A program made the position numbers and the translations under genes. Below are positions 9,920 through 18,600 of a stretch of 64,000 bases of DNA, piece by piece. The stretch is taken from contig NZ_BILZ01000021.1 of the NCBI RefSeq assembly GCF_004000825.1, forward strand, positions 25,260 to 89,259. Reading direction: 5' to 3'. How positions within the stretch are numbered: the first letter of the stretch is position 1; each line of letters starts with the position of its first letter. The DNA comes from Paenibacillus kobensis NBRC 15729. Lineage in GTDB: Bacteria; Bacillota; Bacilli; Paenibacillales; Paenibacillaceae. The notes under the pieces are model-generated. The model was not told where the DNA came from. It did not search any database and saw only the letters and a program-made list of their open reading frames with translations.

Positions 9920-10525
9920 TCACTGCTGGTCTTGCTCAAGAAAAGCAATATATGCTTCCGGTGTGTTCAGATTCGTAAACGCGGAGTTCGTGTCATCATC
10001 GTCGGCTTCTATAACAACCGCTTTCGCTTCGCGGAGCACTTCCATCATTCTGAGTTGCCCGGATTCTAATCTACCCGCTAGCAGCGGAACGATGTTCGTA
10101 TGATAAAGGGCATGGAACGGTTGGCCTTGAACAGCAACAACCATTGCATCCGGCGCCCGATGACTTTCAAGCTGCCCGATCAAGGAAGACGATACATGCG
10201 GCATGTCGCAAGCCAGTACAAACGCATAGTCCGGCTGCTGAAGTGAAGATAATGCGGCATGCAGACCTGCAAGAGGACCCTCTCCCGGAAACAAGTCTTC
10301 TACGATTCCAGTGCCAGAGGTGGGCAAATGTTCCGTAATAAGCCCGCGATACATACTTGCCTGCTCCGGCGTTCCAGCGGATACCGTCACCCGCATTCCC
10401 ATCCCGTTAAGCTTCGCGATGAGATAAATAAGCAGCGGCTGCCCTTTCACGGGCAGAAGCGCTTTATCCCGCCCCATTCTTGAACTGCGTCCTCCTGCGA
10501 GCACAATCGCTTCGGTCACTTTCAT
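9920..10525 (-). CDS. mobA: molybdenum cofactor guanylyltransferase
   Basis: I place the start at the ATG at 10525, which has a consensus AGGAGGG nine bases upstream. The protein (201 residues) then begins MKVTEAIVLAGGRSSRMGRD, the GTP-binding loop of MobA. DMPHVSSSLI supplies the conserved metal-binding aspartate region. MobA links GMP to molybdopterin to form the guanine dinucleotide cofactor. No other molybdenum-cofactor gene is in the window. It lies between two glycan blocks, on the same strand as the operon downstream (117-base gap) and divergent from rocD. MobA resembles sugar nucleotidyltransferases in fold, but the motifs here are those of MobA. Confidence 0.87.
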   Translation of the reverse strand: MKVTEAIVLAGGRSSRMGRDKALLPVKGQPLLIYLIAKLNGMGMRVTVSAGTPEQASMYRGLITEHLPTSGTGIVEDLFPGEGPLAGLHAALSSLQQPDYAFVLACDMPHVSSSLIGQLESHRAPDAMVVAVQGQPFHALYHTNIVPLLAGRLESGQLRMMEVLREAKAVVIEADDDDTNSAFTNLNTPEAYIAFLEQDQQ

Positions 10526-10633
10526 CTTCGCCCTCCTGTCGTTCATAAGCGTCGCATCGCTGCGCATACAATCTATTACCGCCGAATATCAGAATCAGGC
10601 CAGGCTATTCGCCTATGAAGGAGATGCTCGAAC

Positions 10634-11839
10634 GTGAATCAACGTCCAAGCAACAACGAGAAGCTGCTTGCAGGAGTCCACCCGCTCGAAGCCAATAACT
10701 ATCTTCCGCTTCCTCTCGTGATTACCGCTGCGGAGGGAGCTTGGGTGACGGATGCGGATGGAGTCAAGTATCTCGACATGCTGAGCGCCTACTCGGCATT
10801 GAACGCAGGACACCGGCATCCCCGGCTGGTCCGCGCGATGCTGGACCAGTCCATGCGCGTAACGCTTACTTCCCGCGCTTTCTATAATGAGCCGTACATT
10901 CGCTTCTGCACCGAATTGACACGATATACAGATAAGGAAGCGGTATTGCCAATGAATACAGGGGCCGAGGCGGTCGAGACCGCCATCAAAGCGGCGCGGC
11001 GCTGGGGCTATAAACATCGAAACATTCCAGAAGGACAAGCGGAAATCATCGTCTGTACGGACAATTTCCACGGGAGAACCATTACTGCCGTCTCCTGCTC
11101 TTCCAACATTGAGTATCGAAGCGGCTTCGGTCCGTTCACTCCAGGCTTCCGGATCATTCCATACGGGGATATCGAGGCGCTTGAACAGGCTGTCACACCT
11201 CATACAGCCGCTCTGCTCATCGAACCGATTCAAGGCGAGGCCGGCATTGTACTGCCGCCTGAAGGCTATTTATCCGCATGCGCGAATCTGTGCAGGTCCA
11301 GCGGCATTCTGTTGATTGCCGATGAGATTCAAACCGGCTTTGGCCGTACAGGCCGCAGGTTCGCCTGTGACCATGAGAGCGTCGCGCCCGATATCTACGT
11401 GCTCGGCAAGGCTCTTGGAGGCGGACTGCTTCCGGTCTCCGCAATCGCCGCGAACCGTGACATTCTGGACGTGTTCGATCCGGGCTCTCACGGCTCTACA
11501 TTCGGCGGCAACCCGCTCGCCTGTGCCGTAGCCGTAGAGGCGATAGCCGTCACCGTAGAGGAACAGCTCGCCGAACGCTCTCACGAGCTTGGCAACCGGC
11601 TGCTGGAGGCAATGCGGGAGCTTCAGCACCCGGATATTCGCGAAGTTCGCGGCCGCGGCTTGTTCATTGGCATTGAGTTGCATGTACCGGCAAGACCTTA
11701 CTGCGAGCGGTTAATGAAACTAGGGTTATTGTGTAAGGAAACGCACAACCACACCATCCGGCTTGCGCCGCCATTAACGATAACGCCCGCAGAGCTGGAA
11801 TGGGCAATAGGCCGTCTAACGAATGTGTTCCAGCCTTAA
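10634..11839 (+). CDS. rocD: ornithine--oxo-acid aminotransferase
   Basis: A 401-residue PLP-dependent class III aminotransferase converting ornithine and 2-oxoglutarate to glutamate semialdehyde and glutamate. The start GTG follows AAGGAG. Characteristic stretches are [20 protein letters not shown], the cofactor-binding [12 protein letters not shown] and the Schiff-base lysine in [15 protein letters not shown]. Length and motifs match RocD closely; acetylornithine aminotransferase is the main alternative. It is one of few plus-strand genes in the left half, convergent with the BY-kinase-like gene: the two stop codons overlap by four bases. It has no evident role in glycan synthesis and no arginine-catabolic gene adjoins it. 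Confidence 0.88.
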   Translation: MNQRPSNNEKLLAGVHPLEANNYLPLPLVITAAEGAWVTDADGVKYLDMLSAYSALNAGHRHPRLVRAMLDQSMRVTLTSRAFYNEPYIRFCTELTRYTDKEAVLPMNTGAEAVETAIKAARRWGYKHRNIPEGQAEIIVCTDNFHGRTITAVSCSSNIEYRSGFGPFTPGFRIIPYGDIEALEQAVTPHTAALLIEPIQGEAGIVLPPEGYLSACANLCRSSGILLIADEIQTGFGRTGRRFACDHESVAPDIYVLGKALGGGLLPVSAIAANRDILDVFDPGSHGSTFGGNPLACAVAVEAIAVTVEEQLAERSHELGNRLLEAMRELQHPDIREVRGRGLFIGIELHVPARPYCERLMKLGLLCKETHNHTIRLAPPLTITPAELEWAIGRLTNVFQP

Positions 11840-12504
11840 AACTTAAACGGAAGCCATCTTCTGCGCGGCTGATGATGGGTAAGAACAGCGCCGATTACCG
11901 ATACGCCGGCTGCCTCCAGCAATCGGCGCGTTCGAACGGCTTCGTCTTCCTTAACCGCGCCGCTTCTGAGCACGAACAGCGCACGGTCGCATGCGCCCGC
12001 AAGCTGAATCGCGTCCGCCGAATCCAGTACCGGCGGCGTATTCACCCATACCATGTCGTATTCGAACTGCTGCTGCCACTGTTCCAACCGCTCACGTAAA
12101 GGAAAAGCCCCGACAATGTCACCGTAATGATCGGAACGGTGTCCAGCCGTCAGCACGCTTAAATGATGAAGCACGTCATCTTGAATGGCATCGCCAATGC
12201 TGCAGCGGCCCTCCAGCACCTGGCTGAATCCCGCCGCATTCGGCAGGCCGAACAGCTTATGAAGAACAGGGTTGCCTAAATCGCCGTCTATGATCAACGT
12301 TCTTCTTCCCGCTTGGGCATAGGTAACCGCCAAGTTGGCGATCATCTCGACAGAACCATTATTAGCCGCCGGTGTCACAACCGCCAGCAATCGGGCGCCG
12401 GCTTTCTCCACTTGTTCCAGCTGCGCACGCAGCGACCGGTAACGCTCCGATAAGGCCGCGTTACCCCCGCTTAGTGTCACAAGCTTACTTCTCAATCGGG
12501 ACAT
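11836..12504 (-). CDS. degenerate CpsD/CapB-family BY-kinase (probable pseudokinase)
   Basis: A 222-residue protein with the overall pattern of the cytoplasmic BY-kinases that pair with Wzz-like membrane adaptors. The family's N-terminal [11 protein letters not shown], a Walker A' ([18 protein letters not shown], residues 70-87) and a Walker B region are recognisable. The Walker A segment reads [16 protein letters not shown] (44-59), without the glycine-lysine-serine/threonine that binds ATP phosphates. The Walker B acid is replaced by asparagine (N155 in [10 protein letters not shown]). The C-terminus (RRRWLPFKF) has no tyrosine cluster. It therefore probably cannot bind ATP normally or autophosphorylate, and may serve as a structural partner of the Wzz protein. 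It overlaps the end of the wzz gene by 20 bases. Confidence 0.82.
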   Translation of the reverse strand: MSRLRSKLVTLSGGNAALSERYRSLRAQLEQVEKAGARLLAVVTPAANNGSVEMIANLAVTYAQAGRRTLIIDGDLGNPVLHKLFGLPNAAGFSQVLEGRCSIGDAIQDDVLHHLSVLTAGHRSDHYGDIVGAFPLRERLEQWQQQFEYDMVWVNTPPVLDSADAIQLAGACDRALFVLRSGAVKEDEAVRTRRLLEAAGVSVIGAVLTHHQPRRRWLPFKF

Positions 12505-13249
12505 CCCGGCTCTCCCCCGTCATTCGCAGCTTTCGGCTTCTAGCGCCGGGTGTTTCATTCACTCGAAGCAGCGCCAGCTCGACTAATGTGGGCAGACCGA
12601 GAACACGGGCAATGTCACGCTCGCTTTTGACCGTCCGATCCAAAAATTCAAGCAGAACCGCAAGTCCTACGCCCGCAATCGCAGAAAGCACAACCGCAAA
12701 TACAAGCAGCTTCTTCATCCCCATGTTTAACGGCGCCGGCGCAGCAGCAGGACTATCCTCCGCTGTATACAACTGCTCGATATTGCGGGTCTTATAGATC
12801 CGCTCCGCCTCGGCAAGAAATACGGAAGACACGGCATTCACCAGCTTAGCAGCGCGGCTGTACGACCCGTCTCTTGCTTGAATCGTCAGCACCTGCGATG
12901 TGGAGCTTGAACTGACCCGAATCTTACCTGCAATTTCCCCGGAAGACATGCCAAGCTCCGGATGCTCCGAGGCCACTCTCTTCAGCACGACTGGGGTTCG
13001 GATAATTTCCTTATACGTCTCGATCAACATTAGATTGGCTTCAATGACTTTGGAGTCCGGCGCATCTGTTCCGCCACCGGCAGCCGTACGTGTCATAATC
13101 AGCTTGGCAGACGCCTCAAAAACCGGTTCCTGCTTATACTGGCCGTAGCCGTACGCAGCGCCGGAGCCGATAATGACGAGAAGAACAATGAGCCACAATC
13201 TGCGCCGAACAATCGTTATATAATCCAGCAGATCAATCTCATCCGGCAC
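12485..13249 (-). CDS. Wzz/YveK-type chain-length determinant (BY-kinase adaptor)
   Basis: I choose the GTG at 13249, six bases after AGAGGG, because the protein then begins with the conserved DEIDLLDYITIVRRR segment of Gram-positive Wzz proteins. The longer frame to 13390 encodes an unlikely N-terminus inside the leader. The 254-residue product has a first transmembrane helix at about residues 18-37 (LWLIVLLVIIGSGAAYGYG), an extracytoplasmic domain, and a second helix (LLVFAVVLSAIAGVGLAVLL) followed by a cytoplasmic tail. Such proteins set polymer length and activate a CpsD kinase; here the partner gene directly downstream looks inactive. A good sigma-A promoter lies about 110 bases upstream. 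Confidence 0.85.
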   Translation of the reverse strand: MPDEIDLLDYITIVRRRLWLIVLLVIIGSGAAYGYGQYKQEPVFEASAKLIMTRTAAGGGTDAPDSKVIEANLMLIETYKEIIRTPVVLKRVASEHPELGMSSGEIAGKIRVSSSSTSQVLTIQARDGSYSRAAKLVNAVSSVFLAEAERIYKTRNIEQLYTAEDSPAAAPAPLNMGMKKLLVFAVVLSAIAGVGLAVLLEFLDRTVKSERDIARVLGLPTLVELALLRVNETPGARSRKLRMTGESRDVPIEK

Positions 13250-13358
13250 TGATATCCCTCTCTTATCTTCAGAGTTGATCGGCAAAATTGAACCAAAAAA
13301 TATGGAATAAAATATCGAATTAATATCAAAAATACGTCGAAGTGTAGGATATAAACAT

Positions 13359-13386
13359 ATTTTAACACGAATCATGAAGCCGTCAA
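13359..13386 (-). promoter_or_regulatory. sigma-A promoter of the wzz/BY-kinase pair
   Basis: On the minus strand TTGACG (13381-13386) and TAAAAT (13359-13364) are separated by 16 bases. Expected transcription start is near 13352, giving a leader of about 100 bases before the GTG of wzz. It lies between the terminator of the preceding operon and wzz, so the pair can be expressed independently. Confidence 0.6.
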
Positions 13387-13502
13387 TCATATCCTTTTAT
13401 GCCATCCGTTCAATTATTATTAAGCAAGAAAATGTAAGAGCAGCGAGAAATGCGCTTGGCAGAGGGGATGCCGGAGTGTAAGGGGAGGGATAGCGCTAAC
13501 GC

Positions 13503-13540
13503 AAAAAAAACGGGGCAGAGGGAAATTCCCCTGCCCCGTT
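13503..13540 (-). terminator. intrinsic terminator ending the teichoic-like operon
   Basis: A GC-rich hairpin (CGGGGCAG and GGGAA arms pairing with TTCCC and CTGCCCCG, one bulged base) is followed on the minus strand by eight T residues (A-run 13503-13510). It lies 20 bases downstream of the stalk-domain gene. Confidence 0.88.
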
Positions 13541-13561
13541 CTTTCTATTGAGAGTGAACGT

Positions 13562-14560
13562 CTAGTTCAACGACTTCAGCAATGCCATGCCAGCTGCTTT
13601 CTCTTCGTTAAACTTTGCTTGATACTCGCTAATAATAGCTGTGCTGTAGTTGTTAGCCACCAGCTTCGACTTCAGATCAGCCAGAATCGCATTAAACTGG
13701 CTCGTGATTTCCGTCATGTAGCTGTCACCTTCCGCGTACAACTTCTGCATCTCAGCCTTGTCATTAGCCTTCTGTGCTGCAATGTAACTAAGTCCAAGGC
13801 TCATCAGATTGGACTTCGCACTGTTATACAACGATTGAATCTTCGCGTCCGCATCGGCTACAAGCGCTTCATACGAGACAACACCACCACTGCCGCCAAC
13901 TGCACCGCCAGGCGTGCCGGTTGTCGGTCCGTTGCCGCCGCCGTTATTCGTCGAGCCTGTCGTCTCGCCATCGCCGTTATTGCCCGTATTGGCAGTATTG
14001 CGGAACGATTCCGATTCGCCGCTAATCCGGTGATTCGCCGAATCCCACTTCATGACAGAGCCCGTGCTCTCGCTCATGAAACGAACCGGAACATACAGGC
14101 TGCCGCCCAGCAAGTAAGCCGTTTGATTAGCTGGAAGCTTCTTCACGACGCCATCAAATACGAACGAAGCACTCGAAGCCTGCAATTTCAATGCTACGTT
14201 GCCTTTCGCAGCCGGAGTCCCTGCCGGAGCAATCGCATTCGTCAAATACTCCTTCAGCGCGGTCAATTGAATCGCGCTTGGTTTCGCAACCGTAACTTTC
14301 GCATTCTTCGAATCCCACGTCACCGATTGCTGAAGCGCGTAAGAGATAAAGCGGACCGGCACGTAGGAAACGCCGTCCTTAATAAACAGGTATTGTCCTT
14401 CCGGCAGCTTCAGCGTCTTCCCGTCGAAGCTCAGTTCGTAAGCAACCGACTTCACGCCGCCAGCCGCGCTTGGCGCAGCGGCCGTTGCAGCCGTTGCCGG
14501 AACAACGAATAACAAGAGTACAAGCGTCATCAGTAACCATTTCAAATTGCGTTTGTTCAT
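13562..14560 (-). CDS. secreted protein with two copper-amine-oxidase N-terminal-like (stalk) domains
   Basis: A 332-residue exported protein. Residues 1-28 form a signal peptide (MNKRNLKWLLMTLVLLLFVV plus an alanine-rich cleavage region). Two units of the stalk domain common in Paenibacillus surface proteins follow: one near residues 40-95 (ISYALQQSVTWDSKNAKVTV) and one near 115-185 (VPVRFMSESTGSVMKWDSAN). A Gly/Thr/Asn-rich linker at about 190-235 leads to a helical C-terminal domain of about 100 residues. No catalytic residues are evident. It starts 25 bases after tagH with an AAGGATGAG ribosome site and is the last gene before a terminator, so it is likely co-expressed with the glycopolymer genes, perhaps as an envelope-associated factor. 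Confidence 0.82.
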   Translation of the reverse strand: MNKRNLKWLLMTLVLLLFVVPATAATAAAPSAAGGVKSVAYELSFDGKTLKLPEGQYLFIKDGVSYVPVRFISYALQQSVTWDSKNAKVTVAKPSAIQLTALKEYLTNAIAPAGTPAAKGNVALKLQASSASFVFDGVVKKLPANQTAYLLGGSLYVPVRFMSESTGSVMKWDSANHRISGESESFRNTANTGNNGDGETTGSTNNGGGNGPTTGTPGGAVGGSGGVVSYEALVADADAKIQSLYNSAKSNLMSLGLSYIAAQKANDKAEMQKLYAEGDSYMTEITSQFNAILADLKSKLVANNYSTAIISEYQAKFNEEKAAGMALLKSLN

Positions 14561-14585
14561 TGTTTATCTCATCCTTAATTATAAA

Positions 14586-15362
14586 TTAGCCCCAGTGGGC
14601 CGCACGCATCTGTTTCTTTTCCTCGTCGGACAAGGCATTATAAACGCGAAGGAACTCTTTATAACTCGAAATAACCTCGTCGATTTCACCATATTGCCGA
14701 ACGCTTCCTTCATGGATCCACAGTGCCTTGTTGCAAAATTTACTGACCTGCGACAACGAGTGACTGATGAAAAAGATCGTCTTGCCCCGATCCTTGAATT
14801 CATTCACTTTGGCCATACATTTATCCGTAAACGTCTGATCGCCTACGGACAACGCCTCGTCGATAACAAGAATATCGGGGTCGATATGTACCGATATCGC
14901 AAATCCGAGCCTTGCTTTCATCCCGCTAGAGTACACCTTGATCGGCTGGTGAATGAACTTGCCCAATTCCGCAAACTCGATAATACCGGGTGTAATCTCC
15001 TTGATCCGCTGCTTCGACAAGCCCATCATCAAGCCTTTCAGCTCAATGTTCTCTAAGCCGGTAAGCTGGTTGTTCAAGCCGGAGGAGATCGCGATCAGCG
15101 CTGCTGAGCCTACAATCTCGACCTGACCTTCCGTTGGCATCGTTACACCGGCAATCAGGTTGGACAATGTGCTTTTGCCCGACCCGTTCAGTCCGACTAT
15201 GCCCACGACAGCCCCTTCTTCCACCTCAAAGGAAACATCTCGCAACGCGTTATGTGCTGTCCCTTGACGCCGAAGAGAGAACAGGTCGAGCAGCTTGTCC
15301 GAGGTTTTGCTGTAGAGCTTGTACCGTTTAGAGACACTTTGAAATTTGACTCTATAACTCAT
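14586..15362 (-). CDS. tagH: ABC transporter ATPase, TagH-like polysaccharide/teichoic acid exporter
   Basis: A 258-residue ATPase. Walker A is GLNGSGKST, the signature is YSSGMKARLGFA, Walker B is DILVIDEALSVGD and the switch histidine lies in FFISHSLSQV. The stretch ISSGLNNQLTGLENIELKG is characteristic of TagH, Wzt and RfbE proteins. It ends soon after the ATPase core, so it lacks the C-terminal extension of longer TagH proteins and the glycan-binding domain of some Wzt proteins. The matching permease gene lies about 7 kb upstream in the same operon, separated by two giant TagF-like genes and a small ORF. AAGGTGAT precedes the ATG. Confidence 0.88.
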   Translation of the reverse strand: MSYRVKFQSVSKRYKLYSKTSDKLLDLFSLRRQGTAHNALRDVSFEVEEGAVVGIVGLNGSGKSTLSNLIAGVTMPTEGQVEIVGSAALIAISSGLNNQLTGLENIELKGLMMGLSKQRIKEITPGIIEFAELGKFIHQPIKVYSSGMKARLGFAISVHIDPDILVIDEALSVGDQTFTDKCMAKVNEFKDRGKTIFFISHSLSQVSKFCNKALWIHEGSVRQYGEIDEVISSYKEFLRVYNALSDEEKKQMRAAHWG

Positions 15363-15481
15363 AATTGAAAATCACCTTTAATCATGCTAATGAATTATCT
15401 ATCACTTTATTAAACACACTCGACAAATTATTAAGCCGGAGAGTAAAAACATGCGGAAGATCCGAATTAAACACTATTATA

Positions 15482-15655
15482 TCATTTTTTTATAAGTAGT
15501 TTAACTCGCTCTACTACACTCGCACCTTCTACTTTCTCCCGTATCTCGCAAATAGACGTCCTCTTTGAAATATAGCCGATGTAAGAACCCCTAATTTCTT
15601 CCGAAGTTAGAGGTCCAAAAAGATAGTTAGCATCAGTTAACTTCGATGTTGTCAT
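15482..15655 (-). CDS. small hypothetical protein (57 residues)
   Basis: An open frame of 57 codons plus stop that fills most of the gap between the 1382-residue TagF-like gene and tagH. It starts ATG ACA ACA TCG with AAGGAG about 12 bases upstream and stops TGA at 15482-15484. The peptide begins MTTSKLTDANYLFGPLTSEE and ends in a basic amphipathic SVVERVKLLIKK helix. There is no signal peptide or membrane segment, and I do not recognise the family. Spacing of 33 bases after the upstream stop and the ribosome site support translation; conservation cannot be assessed here. A role with the glycopolymer machinery would be inference from position. Confidence 0.55.
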   Translation of the reverse strand: MTTSKLTDANYLFGPLTSEEIRGSYIGYISKRTSICEIREKVEGASVVERVKLLIKK

Positions 15656-15688
15656 AACATAATCGGCTCCTTTATGTTATTTCAACAT

Positions 15689-18600
15689 CTAGCGGCGGAC
15701 CAGGTCCCTAATACGGACTAACAATGATTTGACTAGCTTGTTTTTTGTTCCCTTGCGCCAAACCGCTCTTGCCATATTACTTTCACGAAGTTTATTGTAT
15801 AGCGATCGTTGACGGGCAGCATTACTTCCATACTCTTCGTACAGCTTCCCAACATTCCGGTTTATAGCTGCTAAAGTACGCTCTGAGTTTCTTTTATCGA
15901 TATATTTGAAGTAATAATTTCGCATATCGGTATACTTATCTTGTTCCTTGAAATCGCGCTCAATGTATAGCTCGATGTGAGGAATTAGCTCCTCTACCGT
16001 AAAGGCACGCTCACCGAACAATTCGGTATCCATATCCATGTAGCTGCCTTGCAGCTTATTGTATTTACTAGCATCGAACTGGAAAAATAGAGTCGATTTA
16101 TGCTGATAGTACATTTCCCAAGCTACACTGGAATAATCTGTTATCAGCATAGAAGATCTCATTAACAGTTCATTAACCTTGACTTCACCAAATTGCACAA
16201 TTTGGATCGCGCTATTTTCTTCTCTAAACTTATCGACATGCTCAATAAATTTAGGATGCAGCAGAAAATGAGCCTTTATATTGTTTTTCTCTAACAGGTC
16301 TTTCAATGTTCTGGATTGCAGCAAACTGACATAGTTGTGATAATAACTGGACTGTACAAACTCTTCCTCCATAATGCCATCCATCCATGAACGCCAAGTT
16401 GGCATGATGAGAATTTCTCTGTTTTCTTTACTAGACTTATCCTGCAACGCGTCCCATCTGCATAGTCCTGTAACAATTATTTCATTCTGATCGTATCCGA
16501 AGTGATTCTTAATAATATCCCGCTCATAATCAGATGAAACAGCAAACAGATCGACTCCGCTATGCTTCGTCTTCTTGAAGACACCTTTATCAATTTTCTT
16601 GAGTGCAATTACTCCGTGCTGCAAGAACACAAACTTTTTCTCATCCAGCGCTTTCTTGAGACGCCCTTTTTTGATACGGATATCATAGCTATGTCCCTTG
16701 GATTCCGAGGACACCAGCAGTTTCGCCGCATACATGTATACCATATACTTAAAGCTCATAAACTTGATGATGCGGTTCTTCTTATCTCGCAGATCCTTAT
16801 AATCAGCGGCATCCTTTTTGATAATAAAATAATAGTGGTCGTGTTTCTTATTCTCATAACAATATTCGAAGAAATAGTACCCGTTATCTTGCGCTGTGCT
16901 TGCATTCTTCTCATAACCTAACCAAATATTCCGTTTATCGAAGTACTTCCGGAATAGACGGTATACCCAATAAGCCGTATTCTCCTTTATTTTATATACA
17001 CGGCTTTCATAAGCAGCACGCTCGCGATAACAGAAGGAAACTGACTTATCTAACGTAATATAAGGGTACATCATGTATTTTTCATCAACCCGATATTCAT
17101 GGTCGATAATCCTGCTTGATACCCTGTTATTGATTTCCGGAGTCGGGTTTTTTAGTTTGACAAGAATCTCTTCGCCTTCAATATTCACGACCACAAATAA
17201 ATCCCAATACAGCGGAATAAAATTGTATTGTGCTAGATTAATCGAGCACGACACAATTGCTTCTTCTTTTCTGCCTCTCTTTTCTACTGCGGGAATATCA
17301 TATTCCATTACTACAGCCTTATTCCGTAATTTTAGCCTCATACGATCAATGCTGTATTCCTTGCATTCTGGTAATACTACTTTGGCTTCCAAAGTTACCG
17401 TTCCATTTTTCATTTGAAAACGTTCTACGGAAACGGATGATTTTAGTTTCTCATTATACAAATTAATGATTGGACGAATGACAACCGCCAATTCATTCTT
17501 CAGTGTTAAATAAGGCGCCACTACATTAATGGCAACATCATCATCACTCTGATCATTGTCACTCTGATCATTTTGTTCATCCGATTTAGCGATTGATTTG
17601 CTTAAAGCCGGATAATACCGTTTCAAAGCAGGTTCGATAGGTTTGCCCTCCAAGCCTACTTTGCCCTCAGTGATAATACCCGCATATTCGATCTGTAGAT
17701 AAGCGTCCCACCTGGATTCCACATCCGCATGTTCTTCAACAAAATCCGTAATGTCTGCCTCAACCAACTGCCCATTTATTTGAGCAGGTATAATCCACTC
17801 TTCTTGGGTAACACGATTACGGAAGATGAACCGTGTGTCTTTTGTAACCAAGTCGCTTTCCTTGACATCAAACCGGATTATAGATTCATTCACTTCCAAA
17901 TTCTTGATTCTAACCTGCTTAGGAACAATCTTATACACTTCGTTGAACAACTGTTCTGCCGGGCTAATAACAATGGAAAGTCCGTTATTAGCATCCAAAT
18001 ATATAGCGCCCGCATTGCTGTCCTCGCTGCCGCTTATATTCACAAATGCAGGATAATAGCGCTTCTCATTCGTTGCTATCGGCGTACTAAATAATCCTAG
18101 TTTACCTTCTTCAATGATATCAGCGTACTCGGTTTGAATATAAGCATCCCATCTGGAATCTTGATCTAGATGCTGTTCGATGAACTTGGACACGTCAATC
18201 ATAATGATCGCAGATTCTACAACCGTATGCGGAACACGCCATTCTTCCTTTGACTCTCTGCTGCGAAGCAAAAAACGCGTCGTTTCATTTATTAGTACAC
18301 TATCCTCGACTCTAAATGTAATACTAGTACCGTTCACTTCCAACCCTGCTATATCCGTTAGGCTGGAGACATTCGTATAAACATCTTTGCGATATACTGC
18401 GTCATCTCCGATTAAAAATACAAGTTCATTCTCTTCCGATTCATATCGAATAACATGGACCCCTGGTGTTGTACGGACAGGACATTTATATCGCTCTGAT
18501 GCCTCTTGTCTCCAATTGCCAAGTTTTTTAACGAATTTATAAAGCAGCAATTGCTCTTGCTCGGATGGCCTGAACCCATAGCTTGCTTCATCAACGCCTA

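Noticed and set aside
13250..13390. Upstream extension of the wzz frame
   Set aside because: It covers the promoter and leader; the GTG at 13249 has a proper ribosome site and family-typical N-terminus.
13619..14512. 297-codon plus-strand frame opposite the stalk-domain gene
   Set aside because: Arg-rich nonsense-like composition; the minus-strand product has a signal peptide and two recognised domains.
17520..17585. Possible short tandem DNA repeat element or CRISPR-like repeat
   Set aside because: Imperfect short direct repeats that encode an Asp/Gln/Asn/Ser linker within an open frame; no spacers or array structure.
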